Below, in pieces: positions 17,751 through 24,712 of a DNA stretch of 64,000 nt; positions within the stretch are counted from its first letter, which is position 1; each line of letters begins with the position of its first letter. Under the pieces are notes generated by a model. It was not told the origin of the DNA. It did not search any database and saw only the letters and a list, made by a program, of their open reading frames with translations. The translations under genes were made by a program, and so were the position numbers. Source of the DNA: Bacteroides mediterraneensis (GTDB lineage: Bacteria > Bacteroidota > Bacteroidia > Bacteroidales > Bacteroidaceae); NCBI RefSeq assembly GCF_016900355.1, contig NZ_JACJKA010000001.1:248001-312000 (forward strand), read 5' to 3'.

Positions 17751-19063
17751 AAGATTGTTCCTTTAAGCGCTGTTTCGTCTTCGTTGAAATCTCCCAAACG
17801 CACTTTGACCAAATGATTGTCCAACTTGTCGTCGTGGGTCAATTCCACCCGGATATAGTTTTTGGTGAAACCATGCATGGGGGCACCGGCCTTGGATTTC
17901 TCCATCAATACCTCCGCTTCCTGTCCAATATGACGGGCATAGAATGCCTTGGTCTTCTCGTCCGAAAGTTCCAGCAGACGCTGGCTTCTGGCATGTTTCT
18001 CTGTAGCCGGCACTACATAATCAATCTTCAATGCCTGCGTACCCGGACGTTCGGAATAGCTGAATACGTGCAGCTGCGTTACATCCAATCCTTTGATAAA
18101 CTCGTATGCACGTTCAAAATACTCAGGCGTTTCTCCTCTTGTTCCTACGATCACATCCACGCCAATGAACGCATCGGGCATCAAAGACTTGATTTTGGCT
18201 ACTTTTGATGCAAACAAAGCCGTATCATAACGACGGCGCATCAATTTCAAGACTTCATCGCAACCGGACTGCAAGGGAATATGGAAATGCGGCATGAAGC
18301 GACGGGAACGGGCTACATACTCAATGATTTCATCCGTCAGCAGATTAGGCTCAATGGAAGAGATACGGTAACGCTCAATACCTTCCACTTCATCCAATGC
18401 CTTGACCAAATCAAAAAAGGTCTCTCCGGTTGTTTTTCCGAAGTCACCAATATTCACTCCGGTCAATACAATTTCTTTTCCGCCTTCCGCAGCCGCCTGA
18501 CGGGCCTGCGCCACCAAATCTTCAATTTTTCCGTTCCGGCTCCGCCCACGAGCGAAAGGAATCGTACAATAAGAACAGAAATAATCGCAGCCATCTTGTA
18601 CCTTCAAGAAATAACGGGTACGGTCACCACGTGAACAAGAAGGCGAAAAGGTACGGATATCTTTCGTGGCTGTCACTACCGCCTCACCATGAGCATGTTT
18701 TTCCAGATTACCCAGGTAGTTCATAAGTTCTCCCTTCTGCTCAGCACCCAGCACCAGGTCTACTCCTTCAATCTCTGCTACCTGACCCGGTTTCAACTGG
18801 GCATAACATCCGGTTACCACAATAAACGCTCCGGGATGTTGCCGGGAAAGACGATGAATGGCCTGACGGCATTTTTTGTCAGCCATTTCCGTCACCGAAC
18901 AAGTATTAATCACACAAATGTCCGCTTTCTCCCCTTTGCGGGCAGTACGGACTCCTGCTTCTTTCAGGGTTTTCCCGATAGAAGAGGTCTCTGCAAAGTT
19001 TAACTTGCAGCCCAGCGTATAATAAACAGCTACTTTATCTTGGAAAATAGTTGTATCAATCAT
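17747..19063 (-). CDS. mtaB: tRNA (t6A37) C2-methylthiotransferase
   Basis: 438 aa radical-SAM methylthiotransferase of the MtaB (YqeV) type. It has the N-terminal UPF0004 domain (YTLGCKLNFAETSSIG, VINTCSVTEMADKKCRQAI), the radical-SAM cluster site CDYFCSYCTIPFARGRSRNG, and a short C-terminal TRAM-like region (EVLMEKSK..MHGFTKNYIRV). It converts t6A to ms2t6A in tRNAs reading ANN codons. A candidate -7 box TAACTTTG is at 19089-19096, without a clear -33 box. Confidence 0.95.
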   Translation of the reverse strand: MIDTTIFQDKVAVYYTLGCKLNFAETSSIGKTLKEAGVRTARKGEKADICVINTCSVTEMADKKCRQAIHRLSRQHPGAFIVVTGCYAQLKPGQVAEIEGVDLVLGAEQKGELMNYLGNLEKHAHGEAVVTATKDIRTFSPSCSRGDRTRYFLKVQDGCDYFCSYCTIPFARGRSRNGKIEDLVAQARQAAAEGGKEIVLTGVNIGDFGKTTGETFFDLVKALDEVEGIERYRISSIEPNLLTDEIIEYVARSRRFMPHFHIPLQSGCDEVLKLMRRRYDTALFASKVAKIKSLMPDAFIGVDVIVGTRGETPEYFERAYEFIKGLDVTQLHVFSYSERPGTQALKIDYVVPATEKHARSQRLLELSDEKTKAFYARHIGQEAEVLMEKSKAGAPMHGFTKNYIRVELTHDDKLDNHLVKVRLGDFNEDETALKGTIL

Positions 19064-19370
19064 ATCTCTTTATCATTTTAGAAGTCTGCAAAGTTACACA
19101 TAATTCACGACTCCTGAAACGAGTTGGCGGTGATTGCCTCCCCTAACCAAGAGATTTTGGAGTCTTTTCAGTTCCCCTTAGAAAAATTATCAAATTTGGA
19201 AATAAAAAATTATGTTTTGCAACATATTGCAAATCAGATAGATAAGTTTTAAAACATATTTTTTTGAAAAAAAAATCGCTCAAAAGAGAACAACGTATTA
19301 GAAAAGTCTATATCTTTGCAGTGTTTTAAGAAAACAACATAAGTATTACAGATTTAAAAAGCAAAGAAAA
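19064..19370. promoter_or_regulatory. Divergent intergenic region (mtaB / small lipoprotein)
   Basis: 307 bp without a gene. It holds the mtaB -7 candidate (19089-19096 on the minus strand) and, on the plus strand, TATCTTTG at 19311-19318, a perfect -7 box 52 bp before the lipoprotein ATG; no TTTG is found at the expected -33 distance. The middle (19180-19280) is very AT-rich with A-tracts. Nothing else is recognised. Confidence 0.5.
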
Positions 19371-19571
19371 ATGAAAAAATTAGTATTTTTGTTCGTAGCA
19401 TTTGCTGCAGTTTCTTTCGCTTCTTGCGGAAACAAAGCAGCTAACAGTGAAGCAGCAGCTGATTCAGATTCAGTAGCAGTAGTTGAAGAAGCAGCTCCGG
19501 TTGTTGATTCAGCAGCAGTAGCTTGTGATTCAGCAGCAGTTGCTGGTGACTCAGCAGTAGTAGCTGAATAA
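19371..19571 (+). CDS. Small Asp/Ser/Ala-repeat lipoprotein
   Basis: 66 aa. A signal peptide with lipobox FASC predicts a lipid-anchored mature peptide of about 48 residues. The mature part is nearly all Ala, Val, Ser, Asp and Glu, with repeats of the form DS-A/V-AV (DSDSVAVVEEAA, DSAAVACDSAAVAGDSAVVAE), so it is acidic and probably disordered. A perfect -7 box lies upstream and an intrinsic terminator just downstream, so it is a monocistronic and probably well-expressed gene. The function is unknown. Confidence 0.85.
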   Translation: MKKLVFLFVAFAAVSFASCGNKAANSEAAADSDSVAVVEEAAPVVDSAAVACDSAAVAGDSAVVAE

Positions 19572-19593
19572 TCTCGGACATTAGAGAGAATTG

Positions 19594-19626
19594 AAAGTCT
19601 GTAAGCTCAGCCTACAGACTTTTTTT
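19594..19626 (+). terminator. Terminator of the small lipoprotein gene
   Basis: A perfect 10-bp stem (AAAGTCTGTA at 19594-19603; TACAGACTTT at 19613-19622) followed by T-run to 19626. Confidence 0.85.
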
Positions 19627-19639
19627 ATGCCCTTTTGTT

Positions 19640-19945
19640 AGCTTCCCACAATTTAATCTCACACCTTCCCAAAAGAACACTTTTCCAATTCACATAAATG
19701 TAGTATCTGATGTCAGAAACCATCCCAGTCATCACCACTTTTAGTTATACCCTACTCCTTAACCAATAATCACGAACTCACATTTCATCCCGCCCAGTCG
19801 ACCAAAATATCAAACACTACCCCTCTACATCTCATTCGATTTGACTTTTACCTCCACTCATCTTTCTCTCCCTCTTCTTCCACCTTCTATCCACAAGCCT
19901 ATCTACCGCGCATAATCATCCCTGGCATTTCTCACCCCAACACAA
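19640..19945 (+). other. C-rich, G-depleted intergenic stretch (rut-like)
   Basis: About 300 bp without a gene. In 19801-19920 I count 46 C and only 5 G out of 120 on the plus strand. RNA read rightward here would be C-rich and unstructured, the known character of Rho utilisation sites. It lies between the terminators of the convergent lipoprotein and rplI transcripts. No ORF, RNA fold or repeat is recognised. Confidence 0.5.
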
Positions 19946-19979
19946 CAAAAACCCCGAACAGACATACGTCCATTCGGGG
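19946..19979 (-). terminator. Terminator of rpsF-rpsR-rplI operon
   Basis: Stem CCCCGAA (19952-19958) with TTCGGGG (19973-19979); the A-run at 19947-19951 gives U5 on the leftward transcript. It lies 28 bp past the rplI stop. Confidence 0.8.
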
Positions 19980-20007
19980 GATTTATCAAGTATTTACAGA
20001 TACAAAA

Positions 20008-20457
20008 TTAAGCTTCTTCTGCAACTACTTCGAAAGGAATTTCTACAGAAACTTCCTTGTGAAGTTTAACAACAGCTTTGTAGTGTCCAACTTCTTTTAC
20101 GTTGTCTTTTACCACAATCAACTTGCGGTCGATGTTGTGACCCAACTTAGCCAGTTCGTCAGCAATCTGGATGCTACCTACTGAACCGTAGATAGAACCT
20201 GTTGCACTAACTTTAGTAGCGATAGTCAAAGAAACACCCTTCAATGTTTCTGCTACAGCTTCTGCATCTTTCTTAATCTTCTCCAATTTATGAGCACGCT
20301 GCTTCAATTCTTCAGCCAACATTTTCTTTGCAGCCGGAGAAGCAATCACTGCTTTACCAGTCGGAATAAGATAGTTACGACCATAACCAGACTTAACGGT
20401 TACAATATCATTCTTGTAGCCCAAGTTAACTACGTCTTCTTTCAAAATCAGTTCCAT
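20008..20457 (-). CDS. rplI: 50S ribosomal protein L9
   Basis: 149 aa, normal length. The N-terminal domain has the L9 signature (MELILKEDVVNLGYKNDIVTVK, GYGRNYLIPTGKA), then the long connecting helix and a C-terminal domain with GSIYGSVGSIQIADEL. It is a structural protein of the large subunit near the L1 stalk. Third gene of the rpsF-rpsR-rplI operon, 18 bp after rpsR. Confidence 0.98.
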   Translation of the reverse strand: MELILKEDVVNLGYKNDIVTVKSGYGRNYLIPTGKAVIASPAAKKMLAEELKQRAHKLEKIKKDAEAVAETLKGVSLTIATKVSATGSIYGSVGSIQIADELAKLGHNIDRKLIVVKDNVKEVGHYKAVVKLHKEVSVEIPFEVVAEEA

Positions 20458-20475
20458 ATTCTTATTCCTCCTTTA

Positions 20476-20745
20476 TTATTTCATCATATCAGTTACGAAA
20501 GGCAGCAAAGCCAAGTGACGAGCTCTCTTAACAGCCTGCGCAATACGACGCTGGAACTTCAATGAAGTACCTGTAATACGGCGCGGAAGGATTTTTCCCT
20601 GTTCGTTCAAGAATTTCTTCAGGAATTCAGGATCTTTGTAGTCGATGTACTTAATACCGCTCTTTTTGAAACGACAGTATTTTTTCTTCTTCACGTCTAC
20701 TGAAGGCGGAGTTAAATATCTGATTTCTGATTGTTGCTGTGCCAT
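20476..20745 (-). CDS. rpsR: 30S ribosomal protein S18
   Basis: 89 aa. The S18 core is clear: [21 protein letters not shown], then [20 protein letters not shown] and [12 protein letters not shown]. It binds 16S rRNA together with S6, whose gene ends 2 bp upstream. The start at 20745 follows rpsF directly, with the rpsF tail providing a GGAGGAAAA-type purine-rich stretch. Confidence 0.98.
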   Translation of the reverse strand: MAQQQSEIRYLTPPSVDVKKKKYCRFKKSGIKYIDYKDPEFLKKFLNEQGKILPRRITGTSLKFQRRIAQAVKRARHLALLPFVTDMMK

Positions 20746-20747
20746 GA

Positions 20748-21095
20748 TTAGTTTTCCTCCTTTTTAGTTGATTTTACATTTCTTCTCTTAGCAGCGTATT
20801 CTGCAGCATACTTATCCATCTTGAAAGTCAAGAAACGGATTACTCGTTCGTCACGACGGTAGTTAACTTCCAGCTTCTCGATTACAGACGGTTCTGCTTT
20901 GAATTCAATCAGCTGATAAAAACCTGTAGATTTTTTCTGAATTGGGTAAGCCAACTTCTTCAATCCCCAGTTTTCTTCATTGATGATCTCCGCACCTTCC
21001 TGAGTCAGGATAGCTTTGAACTTCTCTACCGTTTCCTTCATCTGAACATCAGACAAAACGGGAGTTAAAATGAAAACGGTTTCGTATTGATTCAT
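20748..21095 (-). CDS. rpsF: 30S ribosomal protein S6
   Basis: 115 aa. [16 protein letters not shown] at the N-terminus and the [20 protein letters not shown] core are typical of S6; a Lys/Arg-rich tail follows. It pairs with S18 on the platform of the 30S subunit. First gene of the operon, with a well-formed promoter at 21142-21173. Confidence 0.98.
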   Translation of the reverse strand: MNQYETVFILTPVLSDVQMKETVEKFKAILTQEGAEIINEENWGLKKLAYPIQKKSTGFYQLIEFKAEPSVIEKLEVNYRRDERVIRFLTFKMDKYAAEYAAKRRNVKSTKKEEN

Positions 21096-21141
21096 ACTAT
21101 TCGTTAATTAAATTATTAATAATGATTTTTTATTTGCGCGG

Positions 21142-21173
21142 CAAAGGTACGACTTTTAAATCAAGAAACCAAA
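21142..21173 (-). promoter_or_regulatory. Promoter of rpsF-rpsR-rplI
   Basis: On the minus strand TTTG (21173-21170), a 20-nt spacer, then TACCTTTG (21149-21142): an exact match to the Bacteroides sigma-ABfr consensus, 47 bp before the rpsF ATG. S6-S18 leader autoregulation is known in other bacteria, but I cannot confirm the motif here. Confidence 0.8.
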
Positions 21174-21245
21174 GTTTCTCAACGATTTATGCAATAAAGA
21201 TTCTTAAAAATAAGGAATATTCTCCCTGAACCGGTATTTTTCTGC

Positions 21246-21275
21246 TTTCAATCTACCTGAAATATCGTATATTTG
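21246..21275 (+). promoter_or_regulatory. Probable promoter of the MarR gene
   Basis: TATATTTG at 21268-21275 is an exact -7 box, 24 bp before the ATG. The -33 element is poor (TTTC at 21246-21249, 18-nt spacer). Confidence 0.5.
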
Positions 21276-21299
21276 CAAAGTTGTTTAAACAATAATTAG

Positions 21300-21746
21300 A
21301 TGATAGAACAATTCAACTTTGACATCCAACTGATTTTTGCCATTTTAAATGGAAAGGTATCTGCTGCCATCAACCGCAAGTTAATCCGTAACTTCCGGCT
21401 GAACGACATGGAAATCACGCCTGAACAATGGACCGTACTACTCTACCTTTGGGAAAAAGACGGGGTAACCCAACAAGAATTATGCAATGCAACCTTCAAA
21501 GACAAACCGAGCATGACCCGGTTGATTGATAATATGGAAAAACAGCACCTGGTCATACGGGTACCTGACAAGAAAGACCGACGAACCAACAAAATCCACT
21601 TGACAGACAATGGAAAGAAACTGGAAGAAAAAGCACGGTTCATCGCCAATAAGACCTTAAAAGAGGCATTGCATGGACTCACGCTCGAAGAACTGAGAGT
21701 GAGCCAAGAAGTACTCCGTAAAATATTCACCAATACCAAGGATTAA
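21300..21746 (+). CDS. MarR-family transcriptional regulator
   Basis: 148 aa winged-helix protein of the MarR size. The recognition region is QEGVTQ-like (WEKDGVTQQELCNATFKDKPSMTRLIDNMEK runs through the helix-turn-helix) and the wing carries VPDKKDRRTNKIHLTDNGKKL, the DxRxxxxxLT signature. MarR proteins usually repress a nearby gene and release DNA on binding a small molecule. No obvious efflux gene is adjacent; the next gene on this strand is the 58-aa membrane protein 186 bp downstream, a possible but unproven target. Confidence 0.93.
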   Translation: MIEQFNFDIQLIFAILNGKVSAAINRKLIRNFRLNDMEITPEQWTVLLYLWEKDGVTQQELCNATFKDKPSMTRLIDNMEKQHLVIRVPDKKDRRTNKIHLTDNGKKLEEKARFIANKTLKEALHGLTLEELRVSQEVLRKIFTNTKD

Positions 21747-21932
21747 AAACAGCTTTTCCAAACACTTTAAGCAGGCAAGAAGTCTAAAAATCATTACATT
21801 TGTCAAGCTTTTATAAAAGCTATTATATATCTGCTTGAATTTCCGTTTTTTTTCACGAAATAATTTTTTGGATAGAAGAATTATGCTTTAATTTGTAACC
21901 ATGAATAAATAAACCATAAAAAGAAGACACAC

Positions 21933-22109
21933 ATGAAAAGCTTATTACAGAATTTAGGAGTGATATTGGTCATCATTGGTGCTGTAATTCTCATTGCATG
22001 CTATGCAGTGGGCAACGTAAACAACAACGCCGTATTAGGAGGTTCCTTGGCACTTGTTGTGATAGGATTGATTGTTTACATCGTCATGAACAAGAGAATT
22101 GCAGACTGA
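21933..22109 (+). CDS. 58-aa two-helix membrane protein
   Basis: ATG 21933 to TGA 22107-22109. The product (starts MKSLLQNLGVILVIIGAVIL, ends VYIVMNKRIAD) has two hydrophobic helices (about 8-25 and 35-52) joined by the polar loop GNVNNNAVLGG. A bidirectional terminator follows 28 bp later, marking it as a real transcription unit. It is the type of short conserved Bacteroides membrane protein that gene finders often miss; the function is unknown. Confidence 0.75.
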   Translation: MKSLLQNLGVILVIIGAVILIACYAVGNVNNNAVLGGSLALVVIGLIVYIVMNKRIAD

Positions 22110-22134
22110 GATATGTCAGTACACAAACAGCAAT

Positions 22135-22168
22135 AAAAAAGCCTGAATCAAAAAATTCAGGCTTTTTT
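22135..22168. terminator. Bidirectional terminator
   Basis: Stem GCCTGAAT (22141-22148) / ATTCAGGC (22155-22162), flanked by A6 on the left and T6 on the right, so it can serve both the 58-aa gene and the rprXY transcript. Confidence 0.85.
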
Positions 22169-22193
22169 ATTGTATAACTGTCCAATCTACGGA

Positions 22194-22892
22194 TCATTCA
22201 CCTTCCGGCGTAATCAGTTTATATCCTTTTCCATGGATATTAATAATCTCAATTGAATCATCTTCTTTCAAATGCTTACGCAACTTGGTGATATACACAT
22301 CCATACTTCTTGCATTGAAATAATTATCATCAATCCAGATTGTCTTCAAAGCAAAGTCACGCTGCAGAATTTCATTGGCATGTGCACAAAGCAGGCCTAA
22401 CAATTCAGACTCTTTCGTAGTCAGTTTTGTCTGCTTGTCACCAATAGACAGAATCTGTTTCTGCGTATCAAATGTAAAGCGACCAATCTTATATACCGTA
22501 CTTTCACGATTGCGTTTGCCACGCACACGACGCAAAATCGCTTCGATACGGAAAGTCAACTCTTCCATACTGAAAGGCTTCGTAATATAATCATCTGCTC
22601 CAATCTTAAAGCCTTCCAGGATATCTTCCTTCAAGGTCTTTGCCGTCAAGAAAATAATAGGAACTTCTGCATTAGCCTGACGAATCTCCTGCGCTAAAGT
22701 AAATCCGTCTTTTTTCGGCATCATCACATCCGTTACAACCAAATCATATTTACTCTTCAAGAAGGCTTTGAAACCAGCCTCTCCATCCGGGAAAAGGTCA
22801 GCATTGTAACCCTTTGCCTGTAAATATTCTCTCAAAAGCATGCCAAGATTCTCATCATCTTCGCATAACAAAATACGCAATTTGTCGTCCAT
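22194..22892 (-). CDS. rprY: Response regulator RprY (OmpR family)
   Basis: 232 aa. The receiver domain (1-120) has the acidic pair EDDEN, the phospho-acceptor Asp in LVVTDVMMPKKDG, a Thr/Ser in IIFLTAKT and Lys in DDYITKPFS. The C-terminal OmpR-type winged helix (about 130-230) includes LTTKESELLGLLCAHAN and ARSMDVYITKLRKHLKED. The sequence start closely matches RprY as I know it from Bacteroides fragilis, where RprXY affects tetQ expression. It starts 3 bp after rprX. Confidence 0.93.
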   Translation of the reverse strand: MDDKLRILLCEDDENLGMLLREYLQAKGYNADLFPDGEAGFKAFLKSKYDLVVTDVMMPKKDGFTLAQEIRQANAEVPIIFLTAKTLKEDILEGFKIGADDYITKPFSMEELTFRIEAILRRVRGKRNRESTVYKIGRFTFDTQKQILSIGDKQTKLTTKESELLGLLCAHANEILQRDFALKTIWIDDNYFNARSMDVYITKLRKHLKEDDSIEIINIHGKGYKLITPEGE

Positions 22893-22895
22893 ATC

Positions 22896-24446
22896 TTATT
22901 CTTCTTTAAATAGTGGTATCGTAATTATAAATTTAGTTCCTACATTCAGTTCGCTTTCAGCCCGGATAGAACCTTTGTGATCGGTAATAATCTTTTTCAC
23001 ATAGGCCAGTCCCAATCCGAACCCTTTCACGTCATGCAAGTTTCCCGTATGCACACGGTAGAACTTATCAAATATCTTCTTTAAATTTTCTTTCTTAATG
23101 CCAATGCCGTTATCCTCAATGGATATACACAATTTACCCGACTCATTCCATGTCCGGATTTTCAAAGCGATATCCCGGTCCGGACTCTTGTATTTCACTG
23201 CATTATCCAGCAAGTTAAAGATTACATTCGTAAAATGCATCTCATCCACAAAAATCACAGGGTCTTCGGCATTTAATTCCGCATCCAGCGTGCCGTTGTT
23301 CTTTTCCACCTTCAACCGGAACGTATTGACTACTCCGTTAATCAGTTCATGGGCATCAATCTCTTTCTTCTTCAACGTCACGCTCTGCCGTTCAAACATG
23401 GACATCTGCAGCACTTTTTCTACCTGGAACCGCAGACGCTTGGTTTCATCATTAATGACTCCGGAAATATGCTTGAACATGACAGGCGACTTACCGACCG
23501 CAGGATCATTCAGCATCTGCGCAGCCAATGAAATGGTCGAAATCGGTGTCTTGAACTCATGAGTCATATTGTTGATAAAATCATTCTTTATTTCTGTCAG
23601 ACGTTTCTGGCGGAAAATGATATAGATGGTGAAAATAAAAGTAATCAGCAACACCACCGTAAAAATGATGGAAGGAATCATGAATTTCACCGAACTGAAA
23701 ATATAATTATCCAACGTCGGGAAAAAGATATTCACAAACCCCATCTTAGCCGGAGGATCTTTCTCAAAAATCAATCGGGAATAAACTTTCTCGTCATCAT
23801 GCACATAATCCGAACAACGGTAGACTTCTTTTCCATCCCGGTCCGTCACCGAAAAATGATAAGGAATGTCAATCCCGTTATTAAACAATTCTGTTTTCAA
23901 GAAATGATCCAGCTGCTTGAAGTTTATTCTTTCCTTCAGCGGTTTGTCACTCGCCGTATAAAGAATATTATACACCACTTCATCCAGCAGCGCACGCTGA
24001 TACACATAACGCTCCTTCAATACTTCCTGCAAGGCACGTGAAGTCTGCGGAATCGTTCTCCCGGTAGAAATCATCACCTTCGGCACATTGGCCGGACGGT
24101 TCATGATGGTTTTCAGCTCAAATGTAGAATAAGTAGAACCGTCGGGAGCCGTAATGGTGTACTGGTGATGCTCCACCACATTTTCTCCCGCATCGTTTCC
24201 CTCCTGATACCGCTTTGACAGGAGGGCTGCCCGTTCTTGCGCCGCCACATCTTTTTCAAGATATTTCTTTGTTTCTACCAGTTCCAGGTTATGCACAGCT
24301 TTACCCAGGCTGCGATTCACATTTTCCTCAAACTGACTGCGACGCATCTTGACCATCTCTTCAATATAGCTCACCTGCAAATAAAGCAAGCTTAAAAAAG
24401 ACAGTCCCATTACCACTCCTAATATCCAAATAGTAGATTTTTTCAT
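22896..24446 (-). CDS. rprX: Sensor histidine kinase RprX
   Basis: 516 aa from ATG 24446 (MKKSTIWILG, directly into the first membrane helix; an in-frame ATG at 24494 adds a less likely leader). Two membrane helices (about 4-24 and 255-280) enclose a periplasmic sensor region of about 230 residues. The HisKA domain has the H-box NNMTHEFKTPIS; the ATPase domain has NLLDNAVKYK (N), EDNGIGI (G1) and GFGLGLAYV (G2). It phosphorylates RprY, encoded 3 bp downstream. A TAAATTTG box sits only 6 bp before the ATG. Confidence 0.93.
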   Translation of the reverse strand: MKKSTIWILGVVMGLSFLSLLYLQVSYIEEMVKMRRSQFEENVNRSLGKAVHNLELVETKKYLEKDVAAQERAALLSKRYQEGNDAGENVVEHHQYTITAPDGSTYSTFELKTIMNRPANVPKVMISTGRTIPQTSRALQEVLKERYVYQRALLDEVVYNILYTASDKPLKERINFKQLDHFLKTELFNNGIDIPYHFSVTDRDGKEVYRCSDYVHDDEKVYSRLIFEKDPPAKMGFVNIFFPTLDNYIFSSVKFMIPSIIFTVVLLITFIFTIYIIFRQKRLTEIKNDFINNMTHEFKTPISTISLAAQMLNDPAVGKSPVMFKHISGVINDETKRLRFQVEKVLQMSMFERQSVTLKKKEIDAHELINGVVNTFRLKVEKNNGTLDAELNAEDPVIFVDEMHFTNVIFNLLDNAVKYKSPDRDIALKIRTWNESGKLCISIEDNGIGIKKENLKKIFDKFYRVHTGNLHDVKGFGLGLAYVKKIITDHKGSIRAESELNVGTKFIITIPLFKEE

Positions 24447-24650
24447 ATGGGCAAATTTAACAACCTCCTGAATATGGCGCCAGCCACTTAACAAGCTTTA
24501 AGCAGGGGTTTGTCGTATATTAACCGAAATCCGGATTTTACTTTATAAAACATTCATCATCCTCACTTTTTCACACACGCACATTGCAAAAATAATAAAA
24601 CATTAGATTAATAACAAATAAACAAGCCAGTTTGTTTAAGCTAAGTTAAA

Positions 24651-24690
24651 CAAAAAAATGCCGTGTTTTTAAGAAACACGGCATTTTTAT
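24651..24690 (-). terminator. Terminator of the EF-G2 gene
   Basis: A perfect 11-bp stem ATGCCGTGTTT (24658-24668) / AAACACGGCAT (24674-24684), with A7 to the left giving a U-run on the leftward transcript, 28 bp beyond the stop codon. The T5 run on the right would allow rightward function as well. Confidence 0.85.
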
Positions 24691-24712
24691 CTACAAAAAT
24701 CACAACTAGCAA

